A stretch of 64,000 nucleotides of DNA from contig CAWFFW010000001.1 in the NCBI GenBank assembly GCA_963815305.1, forward strand, positions 1,922,001-1,986,000, read 5' to 3'. Positions 38,467 through 47,732 of this stretch are shown here, in pieces. Position numbers and translations under genes: made by a program. Source of the stretch: CAXBID01 sp963815305. Lineage in GTDB: Bacteria; Bacteroidota; Bacteroidia; Flavobacteriales; Flavobacteriaceae. The first letter of the stretch is position 1. Each line of letters begins with the position of its first letter. The notes under the pieces are model-generated. The model worked only from the letters and a program-made list of their open reading frames with translations. It made no database searches and was not told the origin of the DNA.

Positions 38467-41016
38467 TTATAGTTTTAATAATTTGAATGATTTATTTTCA
38501 GTTTTAAGTAAATAAACACCAGTCTTAAAGTTCGATAAATCTATTTGATCTCCTTTTCCACTTAATATCTTCGCTCCAGACATTGAATAAACAGACCAAG
38601 TTTCATCATTTGAAATTTTAAAAACTCCTGTTTCACTTGGGTTAGGATATACTTTTGTTTTTTTATTAAAAATCACATCATCTACACTTAAAGTATTAGA
38701 AAAAGTTGCTTTTATGTTCAAATCTGTCTCAACAGTAATATTTAATGGGTTTTCATTGCTGGTAACACCTCCTGTCCAACCTGCAAACTCCCAACCTTCA
38801 TCGGGTATCGCAACAAGTTTAAGCTCGCGACCTACAAAACAAGTACCACTTCTATAGTTTAACAGCCCATTGCCTTCTTGGGTTAAAGTTACATTTAAAA
38901 CTTCTGCATTTGAACTAGGTATAAATTCCAAAGAATCAAAAATCAAACTACCTGATTTTGTATTCGCATAAACCTTAAATTGATTAATAATGCCTTGCCA
39001 AAGAATCCAATCTGATATATCTACATCAATTGTCTGAAAGTCTTGACTTATCGGAACATTTACTACTCTTCTTGAACTTGAAAAATCTCCTCCTGGTACA
39101 TTTGCTGCAAACTGTATTGAGGTCGTGGTTGTAGTATTTTTGACTACAATACGTAAAGTATCAAAATTATCTGAATTAATATTTAAGTTGGCGATTTCTA
39201 CCATTGGAAATGATGACGATTCTAAAAAGTTTAATGTCAATTTATCATCATTGGTATCAATATCTAAATTTGACCTTACAATTCTCCATAGTTGAAAATC
39301 TTCTGTAGTTTCCCAAATTACTTTTGTTAGTGTAATATCTTGAACAAAATCTGGAATTGCTTGGAATTCATATTTCTTGTATGCAAAGGAAGGCATTTCT
39401 GTCTGCAAAGAAATTAAGGACCCTGAACCGCCATCTGTTCTCGGGATTGTAGTTATATTGATCCAATCACTAAATGTATATGGCGTAGGATTTACATAGT
39501 TTGCCCAAGCTGCTAGTCCAGCAGCGTTTAAAATACGTTCTGGAGTTCCTCTTCTATCCCATCCTGGTTTTACCCAGCCAGAAGCAGGTTCATCTTCTAA
39601 AAATGCTTGCAAGTTGTTTTGTTCTTTTCCATATACTGCGCTTCTATAATAAATTTTAGATCCTACAGGAACGTCTAAATTAAATGAAACCTCTACAGCT
39701 TCTGCATCTCTATAATTTAAAGAACTATCATTAAAATTATATACTAATACATCAAATTTATTTTCGGCATTACCTTTTGCAAAAATAGCATCTAACCTAT
39801 TTGTACTTATTGCTGGCGAACCAGAAATATTTGTTTCATATCTTGTTTTACCAACCATATTATTTATAACAGCAACAACACCATCGTCTCTTCCTGATCT
39901 AGTACCCCACCTGTAAATTTGATCAAAACCTTTGTCTCTATTTTTATAAAAATCATGAGAAAAAGATAAATCGACCAATTCTGCATGTGTAGTTGCTGCT
40001 CTGAAAAAACTACCACCATCATTTTCTGGTGGTGCAATTGAAATTATTGGAGCATACTCCATAACATCTATTTTTGCATTTGCATTCCATTTTGGATGAT
40101 TTATTAAAGGAGCAAAAAGTTGATCGTACTTTACACCTAAGTTTAAAGATCTGGCGTTGTTTACAATAATATAATCAGAAATTCCCCAGAAATCATACCG
40201 CAAATTATTATCGAAAGAATATTCTATTAAACCTGTAACAAAAGAAGCAAAAGGTTCTCCTTTATAATTTGTTATCGTTCCATTTCTAAAAAGAAAATCA
40301 GGTGCTCTGGTATGTAAACCAATTTTTGCTTCTGGCAATACAGATCTAACAGATTGCTCTATATCTTCAAAATGATCTATAAAATCTTGTTTTGTTCCCC
40401 TCCAATGATCTGGAGTTTCTATTTCAGAACCCACTCTATAACGCCAAGAAAGTGCTTCTGATTCGCCATAAGTATCAAGTATTTTTTGCATCATCGCCTT
40501 AATAAAAGCTCTAAAAGCAACTCTATCTTTTGGTGGTAAAGAATTACCATAAACAGTTTGTCTTTCACTTTCTTTAAAATCAGTTCCATTATAAGGTTGA
40601 TCATCTGGTATAAAGTTATATCCGTGTTGAAAAGCCCAAGCAGGCTGATCTAAAACGATTTGAAAAAGTTTCGTACTAGAATTACGGATAGCATCAATTC
40701 GAGACAATAAACCTGTAAAATTATAAACGTATAAATTACTTACAGAATCATATCTAACAGGATCAAAATCATAATTTGGTACTCTTTGCCCATTTACTAT
40801 TTTATTAACACCCCCAACCATTCTGACAATATTAGCATCAACGCCATTTCTTATAACAACACCATTTTCTGGAGAAATTCTATTGGCAACTCGCCAAACA
40901 TTATGGAGTTCTTGTTTTTCTTTAGACGAATCTGTAAAATCTGTAGAAATTTTTACTTGAGCTTGCAAAATTAAAAATGCAAATACAGAAAAAAGGCATG
41001 TTAATGCATGTTTCAT
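38467..41016 (-). CDS. T9SS-secreted GH39-like clan-A glycosidase
   Basis: The 849-residue protein has a signal peptide ending LQAQ and an apparent TIM-barrel domain (to about 480). A likely acid/base Glu lies in WRYRVGSEIETPDHWRG near residue 195, and a second Glu in KIDVMEYAPIIS could be the nucleophile. The pattern resembles GH39-type enzymes. Then come a beta-rich region, a divergent InlB-type repeat (EGWEFAGWTGGVTSNENPLNITVETDLNIKATF region) and a T9SS type A sorting domain (PNPSETGVFKISN...GVYLLKTENKSFKLLKL end). The sorting domain implies export across the outer membrane or surface attachment. It opens an operon with the shared activator box 68-81 bp upstream. Confidence 0.75.
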   Translation of the reverse strand: MKHALTCLFSVFAFLILQAQVKISTDFTDSSKEKQELHNVWRVANRISPENGVVIRNGVDANIVRMVGGVNKIVNGQRVPNYDFDPVRYDSVSNLYVYNFTGLLSRIDAIRNSSTKLFQIVLDQPAWAFQHGYNFIPDDQPYNGTDFKESERQTVYGNSLPPKDRVAFRAFIKAMMQKILDTYGESEALSWRYRVGSEIETPDHWRGTKQDFIDHFEDIEQSVRSVLPEAKIGLHTRAPDFLFRNGTITNYKGEPFASFVTGLIEYSFDNNLRYDFWGISDYIIVNNARSLNLGVKYDQLFAPLINHPKWNANAKIDVMEYAPIISIAPPENDGGSFFRAATTHAELVDLSFSHDFYKNRDKGFDQIYRWGTRSGRDDGVVAVINNMVGKTRYETNISGSPAISTNRLDAIFAKGNAENKFDVLVYNFNDSSLNYRDAEAVEVSFNLDVPVGSKIYYRSAVYGKEQNNLQAFLEDEPASGWVKPGWDRRGTPERILNAAGLAAWANYVNPTPYTFSDWINITTIPRTDGGSGSLISLQTEMPSFAYKKYEFQAIPDFVQDITLTKVIWETTEDFQLWRIVRSNLDIDTNDDKLTLNFLESSSFPMVEIANLNINSDNFDTLRIVVKNTTTTTSIQFAANVPGGDFSSSRRVVNVPISQDFQTIDVDISDWILWQGIINQFKVYANTKSGSLIFDSLEFIPSSNAEVLNVTLTQEGNGLLNYRSGTCFVGRELKLVAIPDEGWEFAGWTGGVTSNENPLNITVETDLNIKATFSNTLSVDDVIFNKKTKVYPNPSETGVFKISNDETWSVYSMSGAKILSGKGDQIDLSNFKTGVYLLKTENKSFKLLKL

Positions 41017-41055
41017 ATTTTATATTTCAATAAATAATAAATTTTAATAATTTCA

Positions 41056-41097
41056 TAAATATACTAGATATACAATACATACCTATCCTGTACTGTA
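41056..41097 (-). promoter_or_regulatory. Shared activator box and -7 box before the GH39-like gene
   Basis: The minus strand at 41097-41084 reads TACAGTACAGGATA, the clearest copy of the shared box. A TATATTTA -7-like box starts at 41063, 20 bases later. The start codon is at 41016. The box contains a short direct repeat, ACAGTACAG, as would suit a tandem HTH regulator. Confidence 0.65.
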
Positions 41098-41196
41098 CTG
41101 AATTTTAGAACTATTTAAACGTTAAATACCTATGGATTTTACTCTGAGAATATATACATAATTTTAATACGTATCTATATTAAATTTTTTGAGCTT

Positions 41197-42950
41197 TTAT
41201 ATAACTCCCTGTTCTATTTCCTCATCATAAATACGCACTTTCCAATAATATTCTTTTTTGGAATCTAATTTTAATCCATGGTATTTAATATTCGAACTTT
41301 CTTCACTTTCAAAATTTTCCACTGTTCCAAACATCCCAAATATTATTATCAACTTTTTCTTTTGATGAAGCAACTAAAAATTGATACGCTGTTTGTTCTT
41401 GAATTTCATTTGAAACATTCCAACTAAATTTAGTGTCTTTTAACGATGCGTTTGTTGGGTTAAGTTGATATGGATCTTTATATTTTTCAATAAGTTTTTC
41501 TAATTTATTTCGTAAATTATTAGTAACAACTTTATGTTCCTTATTATTATTTAAGTTGTTTGTTTCTCTTGGGTCGTCATTTAAATTGTATAATTCTTCA
41601 ATAGATTTATCGTCTACGTATCTAAAATATTTCCAATCTTTAGTTCTAACTCCTTTACTTGGTGCTATATTTAAAATCCCATAAATGTTCAATTAAAATA
41701 GTGTCTCGTTTTAAATCTACATTAGTACTATCTACAAAAGGTTTTAAACTTTTTCCATGCCAACTTTTAGGAGCTTTTACACCTGCAAAATCTAAAATTG
41801 TTGAAGGAACATCAATATTTAAAGCCATCTCATCTACATCTTGTGGTCTTTATTACCTAGGTCCTAAATAATTAATGGCGCTTTTACAGAATTCTCATAC
41901 ATTAACTATTTACCAGAAATTTGTCTTTCTCCAAAAAAAATCCATTATCGTCCATTAAGACGAAAATAGTATTATATGCAATTCCTTTTGTTTCTAAATC
42001 ATTTCTAATTTTACCACTTACATCATCAATACCAGCAATCATTCTGTAGTATCTTTTAGGCTATGTTGCTATTTTTCTGGTGCATCATTTATCCAAAACC
42101 ATCGCAAACGATTAAAACCGTCTTTTACTTTTTGAGGAAGTTTATTATAATCTTCATCCGAGGAATTATTAACATAAGGAATTGTTACATTTTCTAAAAC
42201 GTGATTTTATTTTTTATCCTAGAAATATTGTTCAACAGTATTATCGCTTGCATGAGGTGCAGAAAATCTTAACTGCAAGCAAAATGGTATATCTTTTGAT
42301 TTTTTCATAAAACTGATTGTTTCCTTTGCTAATCACATTGAAAGATTGTCACCGGGTTGTTTGTTTTCTAGCTTTGGATTTTTAAATGAAGCAAAATAAC
42401 CACCGCGAGGGCTACCACTATCAAAACCTCCTTTATTAATATCGAAGCCATAATCTTCAGGATAATAACCCTTATTTCCCACATGCCACTTCCCTGCAAA
42501 AATAGTTGGATATCCAGCATCTTTTAAGGTCATGGGTAGTGTTACTATACTGGTATTCAAGTGATGTTTATAAGTAGCCGGAAGGGCTTTAGAAAAGCAT
42601 TTTTTATTACGCCAATCTTCTCTCTCAGGGGCACCAATCCAATCTGTAATACCATGTCGAGCTGCAAATTGACCGGTCATTATTGTCGCACGAGCAGGAA
42701 TGCAAACTTGAGCTCCTGCATAACCATTATAAAATATTACACCTTTATCAGCAATAGCATCTATATTTGGCGTTTCATAATATTTACTACCCCACACAAC
42801 TTAAATCGGAGTATCCCAAATCATCTGCTAGAATAAAAAGAATATTTGGTTTTATTATTTTTGTATTTTGTTTTGTCTTGCAAGATAAAATTCCTATTAA
42901 AATACTATATATATCGGTTTTTTTAAGCCAATATTTTGATTATTAATCAT
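41197..42950 (-). pseudogene. Decayed sulfatase fused to the N-terminal domain of a GH78 rhamnosidase
   Basis: Read from ATG 42950: a lipoprotein signal interrupted by a stop (PIYIVF, then ILSCKTKQ in another frame), LADDLGYSDLSC, a shift, then GSKYYETPNIDAIADKG with formylglycine motif CIPAR and AGKWHVGNKGYYPEDYG. Between 41700 and 42330 several frames and stops alternate. From 41692 the sulfatase end resumes (KGVRTKDWKYFRYVDDKS...NDDPRETNNL) and runs without a break into TKFSWNVSNEIQEQTAYQFLVASS...IWDVWNSGKF. That last segment is the first beta domain of GH78. After one more shift it ends at ESEESSNIKYHG...YYWKVRIYDEE. The rest of the rhamnosidase is absent. No activity is expected. Confidence 0.82.
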
Positions 42951-42971
42951 ATAAAAACTTAAATATTTAGT

Positions 42972-44471
42972 TTAAAATTTTCGATTAGGTGATTGTACAA
43001 TACCTTCTCCTTTTTCAAAACTCCAATAATCAATGGCATTTCTTTTATTATCAATTGAATAATTCCATTTTTTAAGATAAAAATCTCTTGTCTCAAATTC
43101 ATCTCCAATAGTGTGTAATGCGGATACCAATTTAGAATCTAAGTCCTTTATAAGGACATCAAATTCAGGATTATCAACCAAATTATTCATTTGATAAGGA
43201 TCTTCCAGATTATTAAAAAGCATACTAGCACCTTGGTTGGTTTTTGCATAGGTGTATTGCTTGGTTTTTATGGCTCTGTATGCAGGATCTTTAAAATTAC
43301 CAGTAAAAGGTGCAACATTCATGACTAATACTGCACGATCGATATTAGGGTCTGGATTTCTAATTAATTCTGAAAGATTTTCTCCTTGAATATCATCAGG
43401 TATTTTGATATTTGATAACCCTAGTAAGGAAGGTAAAATATCTGGAGTGTTTATAGGTGCATTCACAATAGCGCCTTTATTTTCCCCTATAGAAGGGTAA
43501 GTAATTAAAAATGGAACTCTAATAGATTCATCCCATGCCAATTGCTTTGTAAAGGGTTTAACACCATGAGCCCCCATCATTTCACCGTGGTCTGCAGAAA
43601 ACACTATAATGGTATTATCAGATAAATTAAGCGATTTAATTTTTGCTAGTACACTGCCTATAGCTTCATCTGTAGCAGTTGCATGTGCATAATAGCCCTG
43701 CAATTCTTTACGACTTCTTTCTTCCAAATTTTTAGAAACATTAGGATTTAGTTTTAAACTTGAAGGCGGATACATGTCTTTGTATTCTTTTGGCGCACTG
43801 TGGTGCGGAAAATGTGGTGTTGCTATAGAAATAAATGCTAAAAACGGTTTCTCATCGTTGGCATGACTTGTTAAATATTGATTAGCATCATTAACAATAG
43901 CAAAAGGAGAATAGTCTCCCCAATATTTTATCTCTGGATCATCATTATCATAATATGGCATTTTGGTATAGTTATGCGAACATTCTAAGGCTTTCCAATA
44001 ATCAAAACCTTGACGTCTTTCGGGCGCTACATTATTTAATCTTCCATGTCCATCTAAATGCCATTTCCCCCAATATGCGGTGTTATATCCTTCAGCTTTA
44101 AAAATTTCAGCCATACACAATTCTTCGGATGGTAAGTACAGGTCGTTTAAAAACATTCCTGTTGTTGTTGGAAACTTACCTGTTAATAGAGCTGCTCTAT
44201 GTGGCGTGCATACAGGTGTAACAGAAACTGCATTTGTAAAGTTTACAGATTCTTTTGCAAAGGCGTCCAGATTTGGCGTTTTAACATCGGGGTTTCCTGC
44301 ATAACCTAATGCAGAACTGCGCCATTGATCGGTTAAAATATAAACGATATTTGGTTTTTTAAATTCAGTTTCTTCTGAAGATGTTTCAGTTTCAGATTTT
44401 ACTTCACTTTTACAACTAATTAACATTTGTAAAAGCACTAGCAACAAACTTGTATATATTTTAATTTTCAT
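42972..44471 (-). CDS. Sulfatase lipoprotein (family S1)
   Basis: The 499-residue protein has a lipoprotein signal ending LISC. It starts the sulfatase fold with YILTDQWRSSALGYAGNPDV, where Asp-Gln stands for the usual Asp-Asp. The formylglycine motif CTPHRAALLTG lies near residue 85, followed by YWGKWHLDGHGR and FSADHGEMMGAHGVKPFTKQLAWDES, as in choline-sulfatase/heparan-type members. The end (DYWSFEKGEGIVQSPNRKF) is slightly unusual, and the stop is 22 bp before the decayed fusion gene's start codon. It is intact and lies 17 bp after the GH78 gene. It probably desulfates rhamnose- or uronate-containing oligosaccharides in the periplasm. Confidence 0.87.
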   Translation of the reverse strand: MKIKIYTSLLLVLLQMLISCKSEVKSETETSSEETEFKKPNIVYILTDQWRSSALGYAGNPDVKTPNLDAFAKESVNFTNAVSVTPVCTPHRAALLTGKFPTTTGMFLNDLYLPSEELCMAEIFKAEGYNTAYWGKWHLDGHGRLNNVAPERRQGFDYWKALECSHNYTKMPYYDNDDPEIKYWGDYSPFAIVNDANQYLTSHANDEKPFLAFISIATPHFPHHSAPKEYKDMYPPSSLKLNPNVSKNLEERSRKELQGYYAHATATDEAIGSVLAKIKSLNLSDNTIIVFSADHGEMMGAHGVKPFTKQLAWDESIRVPFLITYPSIGENKGAIVNAPINTPDILPSLLGLSNIKIPDDIQGENLSELIRNPDPNIDRAVLVMNVAPFTGNFKDPAYRAIKTKQYTYAKTNQGASMLFNNLEDPYQMNNLVDNPEFDVLIKDLDSKLVSALHTIGDEFETRDFYLKKWNYSIDNKRNAIDYWSFEKGEGIVQSPNRKF

Positions 44472-44487
44472 TATTTTATTTTGAAGA

Positions 44488-47265
44488 CTATTTAATTTTT
44501 GATGCGAACTTATAGTTTCCTGGTTTTACTAATAATTCAAAAGAATCACTATTTGTATTCATCAGTTTAACATTTGGATTTTCCTTAAATGAAACACCAT
44601 TTAGCATTAACTCATTTTGAATATTTCCTGGAATTTCAATATTAGCCGTTGTATTTGGTGGAACAATTACTTCTATTTTAAATTCGTTATTAATAATCTC
44701 CCAAGAAGATGACACTTCGCCATAAGGTGTAATCACACTAGCCGAAGCCGATGTAAGGGGTTGTCTTGGTTCAGGAGCAATTCTTATAGATTTATAACCT
44801 GCCTCTAAAGGCGCAATGCCCGCAATACGTTCATACATCCATTCGCCAATAGCACCATAAGCATAATGATTTAAACTATTCATGCTCATTGGATTAAAAC
44901 CTTCATCTTTGCTATAGCTATTCCAGCGTTCCCAGATAGTGGTTGCACCTTGATTAATAGAGTAAAACCATGAAGGATAAGTTTCGTTAAATAATAATGT
45001 ATACATCAAATCAATCTCTTCAGTTTCATCTAAAACTTGCGATAACAATGGTGTTCCTAAAAATCCAGTTCTCAAATGATTATCGGCAGCTTCTATGGTT
45101 TCTAAAAGATATTTTTTAGCATTGGCTTTTTTATCTTCAGACACTAAATCAAAAGCTAAAGCCAATAAATAAGATGTTTGTGTTTCTGTAACACCCTTTA
45201 CTTTACCTGTTTCATCAAAAAACTCATTCTCAAATGCTTCTGATACTGATGTAAATAAAGCTTCATATTTGGTCTGATCTTCTTTTTTACCGAGTACTTC
45301 AGCTGCTTGCGCCGTTAATTTAGCAGAATGTGCAAAAAATGCGGTTCCAATTAAACTATGTGAAGTATCTCCCTTAGTATCTCCATTTGCTGGAAGTGGT
45401 TGCAACCAATCAGCAAAGGTGTTCATACTAGAAATATAATCTTTTGAGGTCGCTTCATGATGTGCTACCCAATCCTTCATTGTTTTGTAGTTTTCTTCGA
45501 GAATGTTTTTATCACCTGTTCTGTAATAAATTTTCCAAGGAATAATAGTACACACATCGCCCCAGCCAGAACTTACCTTATTATTGTATAAAACATCAGG
45601 TACAACAAATGGTATACCGCCATTTTCATATTGTGATTCTCTTACACTTTGTAACCAACTTGCCCAAAAACTATATACATCGGCATTAAACATGGAAGTT
45701 GGACCAAATACTTGTGCATCTCCCGTCCACCCCATGCGTTCGTCACGTTGCGGACAATCTGTTGGAATATCAAAAAAGTTTCCTCGTAAACCCCATACAA
45801 TATTACTTTGCAATTGGTTTAGTTTTTCATGAGATGATGTAAATGTTCCATTCTTATCAAAATCGGAATATTGTACAATACCAGTAACCCAATCTTTCGA
45901 TGGCTCTTTTGAAGTATCAAAACCACTTAATTCTACATATCGAAATCCGTGAAATGTAAATTTAGGAGACCATTCTATAACACCATCTTCCGAAGCTGTA
46001 TAATAGTTTGTAGATTTTGCTGAACGATAATTATCAGTATAAAATGTGCCATCTGGAGAAAGCATTTCGGCAAATCTTATTTTAAGGGTTTGTCCTTTTT
46101 TCATAGGAACTTTTAATAGTGGAACACCTACCATATTCTGTTTTAAATCAAAAATTACGGTAGTATCTTTTTTGATAAGTTCTTTAGTTTGTAATTCAAT
46201 TTTATTCTTAACGGTTGAGTGGCGTTTTGGTTCTAAACTAATCGTATTTTCTATAGCAAATGTATTAACTGTTTCCCAAGTTTTATCGCTAAAATTATTG
46301 GTTGCCCACCCTTCCATTTCTAAATTAGCATTGTAGGTTTCACCATCATATATTTCAGAAACTCTTAATGGGCCGTTTGTACTACCCTTCCAACTCTCAT
46401 CAGAAATGATTATCTCTTTGGAACCATCTTTCATTGTTAACTCTAACTGGCATAGCGCCTTTGGTGTTTCTGTATCAAGCCAAAACGATTTCATCCAACC
46501 TAGACGTCCTGAATGCCACCCTGCTGCTACTTCAATTCCTATGGTATTTTGTCCAGATTCAATTAAATCAGTAACGTCGTACGTGATAGTTTCTATGCGC
46601 TCTTTATATGGCGTATACCCTGGAGGCATTACGTCGTTACTTACATCTTCCCCATTTATTGCAACATCAAAAACTCCTTTGGCTGTAATATATAATCTTG
46701 CCGAAACCACATCACCAGACAATTCAAATCCTTTTCTTAAATATTGAGGTCTGTGGATGACGTTATCTTGACTACCCATAACTTTTTCTTTTTTGGTATC
46801 TAAACCAATCCATTTTGCTTGCCAGTCTTTATTTGATAGAAGTCCTAGTTCAAAATGATTTATCTCACTCCAAGAAGAAACTGTATTATCTTGATTCCAA
46901 TACTTAAGCTGCCAATATACTTTTTGACGTGACTGCAAAGGTTTGCCATCATATGTAATCCAAACGGATTGATCTGTTTCTTGCTTTTTAGAGTCCCATA
47001 TATCTGGATTATCTGGTAAAAGATCTGGATTACTTGCTACCACTATTTGGTATGCTACCTGATTTTTAACATTTTCTAAAACTGGTAATTGCCATGAAAA
47101 ACTAGGTTTAGCATCATAAAATCCCAAGGGATTTTTAAATCCTTCTGAAATGGTTAAATTATAAGCCGATTTTAAGGTTTCTTTTTCAGAGCATGATGTT
47201 TGGCTATAAAAAATAGCACAGATAAGGAGTTGAAAAATGTATTTTAAATTGGATTTTTGAAACAT
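44488..47265 (-). CDS. Glycoside hydrolase family 78 alpha-L-rhamnosidase, lipoprotein
   Basis: The 925-residue protein has a lipoprotein signal ending SQTSC. The full GH78 domain series follows: N-terminal Fn3-like domain (KPSFSWQLP, VAYQIVVASNPD, YWQLKYWNQD), CBM67-like beta-sandwich (AKWIGLD, SARLYITAKGVFDVAINGEDV), concanavalin-like domain, and an (alpha/alpha)6 barrel with TDCPQRDERMGWTGDAQVF near residue 505. TIWERWNSYS and a C-terminal beta domain ending GNYKFASKIK complete it. This is the canonical rhamnosidase arrangement. Its N-terminal domain shows what the decayed fusion at 41.2 kb once carried. It precedes the sulfatase gene by 16 bp. There is a 167-bp gap to a truncated lipoprotein frame upstream. 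Confidence 0.92.
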   Translation of the reverse strand: MFQKSNLKYIFQLLICAIFYSQTSCSEKETLKSAYNLTISEGFKNPLGFYDAKPSFSWQLPVLENVKNQVAYQIVVASNPDLLPDNPDIWDSKKQETDQSVWITYDGKPLQSRQKVYWQLKYWNQDNTVSSWSEINHFELGLLSNKDWQAKWIGLDTKKEKVMGSQDNVIHRPQYLRKGFELSGDVVSARLYITAKGVFDVAINGEDVSNDVMPPGYTPYKERIETITYDVTDLIESGQNTIGIEVAAGWHSGRLGWMKSFWLDTETPKALCQLELTMKDGSKEIIISDESWKGSTNGPLRVSEIYDGETYNANLEMEGWATNNFSDKTWETVNTFAIENTISLEPKRHSTVKNKIELQTKELIKKDTTVIFDLKQNMVGVPLLKVPMKKGQTLKIRFAEMLSPDGTFYTDNYRSAKSTNYYTASEDGVIEWSPKFTFHGFRYVELSGFDTSKEPSKDWVTGIVQYSDFDKNGTFTSSHEKLNQLQSNIVWGLRGNFFDIPTDCPQRDERMGWTGDAQVFGPTSMFNADVYSFWASWLQSVRESQYENGGIPFVVPDVLYNNKVSSGWGDVCTIIPWKIYYRTGDKNILEENYKTMKDWVAHHEATSKDYISSMNTFADWLQPLPANGDTKGDTSHSLIGTAFFAHSAKLTAQAAEVLGKKEDQTKYEALFTSVSEAFENEFFDETGKVKGVTETQTSYLLALAFDLVSEDKKANAKKYLLETIEAADNHLRTGFLGTPLLSQVLDETEEIDLMYTLLFNETYPSWFYSINQGATTIWERWNSYSKDEGFNPMSMNSLNHYAYGAIGEWMYERIAGIAPLEAGYKSIRIAPEPRQPLTSASASVITPYGEVSSSWEIINNEFKIEVIVPPNTTANIEIPGNIQNELMLNGVSFKENPNVKLMNTNSDSFELLVKPGNYKFASKIK

Positions 47266-47432
47266 GTAGTTAAAGTTTAAATTGTAATTTATATGTTCTT
47301 AATTTTGCAATAATGTTAATTAAAAATATCCTATAGGTTTTTTAATTTTAAGTTTGATATTTCTTTATAAACCCTCTCAAAGATTAATATACTATTCGTT
47401 TTAAGAGAGAATTTGATTTTGGTTTATATACC

Positions 47433-47561
47433 CTATTGAATTTTCAAACCTTCTAAAAATGCTAAATGAATTGGATTTTTATCGTCATAAGTATTACAGG
47501 ATATTATTCTAATAAAAAATATCAAGAAACAAAATTTAAAAATAAGTGATTTCTGTATCAT
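47433..47561 (-). pseudogene. 42-residue lipoprotein N-terminus, probably a truncated gene
   Basis: ATG 47561 starts MIQKSLIFKFCFLIFF and a lipobox-like IISC at residues 21-24, then only 18 more residues (NTYDDKNPIHLAFLEG...) before TAG at 47433-47435. It has the form of a secreted lipoprotein start with the body missing. The shared activator box lies 58-71 bp upstream, the usual distance, so this start codon was once the first gene of the operon now led by GH78. It could also be a real very small lipoprotein. No homologue is recognised. Confidence 0.5.
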
Positions 47562-47593
47562 TGATAAAAATTAAAACTGAAAATTAGATTGCA

Positions 47594-47632
47594 ATATGTT
47601 TTTTTTTTAATATAAAACTATCCTGTGGTGTC
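47594..47632 (-). promoter_or_regulatory. Shared activator box before the truncated lipoprotein and GH78 operon
   Basis: The minus strand at 47632-47619 reads GACACCACAGGATA. Twenty bases later comes CATATTGC, only a weak -7 match. The distance to ATG 47561 is 58-71 bp, against 354 bp to the GH78 start, so the element belongs to the truncated frame. It probably drives the GH78-sulfatase transcript now. Confidence 0.5.
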
Positions 47633-47732
47633 TCGATTAAACATCTTATTTTAATTTAATTTTTTACGTCTCTTATTTCTTTATAAAGTACTAAAAGCGA
47701 TATAATTAAAATATTTTTTTGTAGGGTAATTT

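Noticed and set aside
25155..42950. Low sequence quality as the sole cause of all broken genes
   Set aside because: More than thirty long genes in the window are unbroken, while three sulfatase loci and GH95 carry several lesions or large deletions each. That concentration is not what uniform errors produce.
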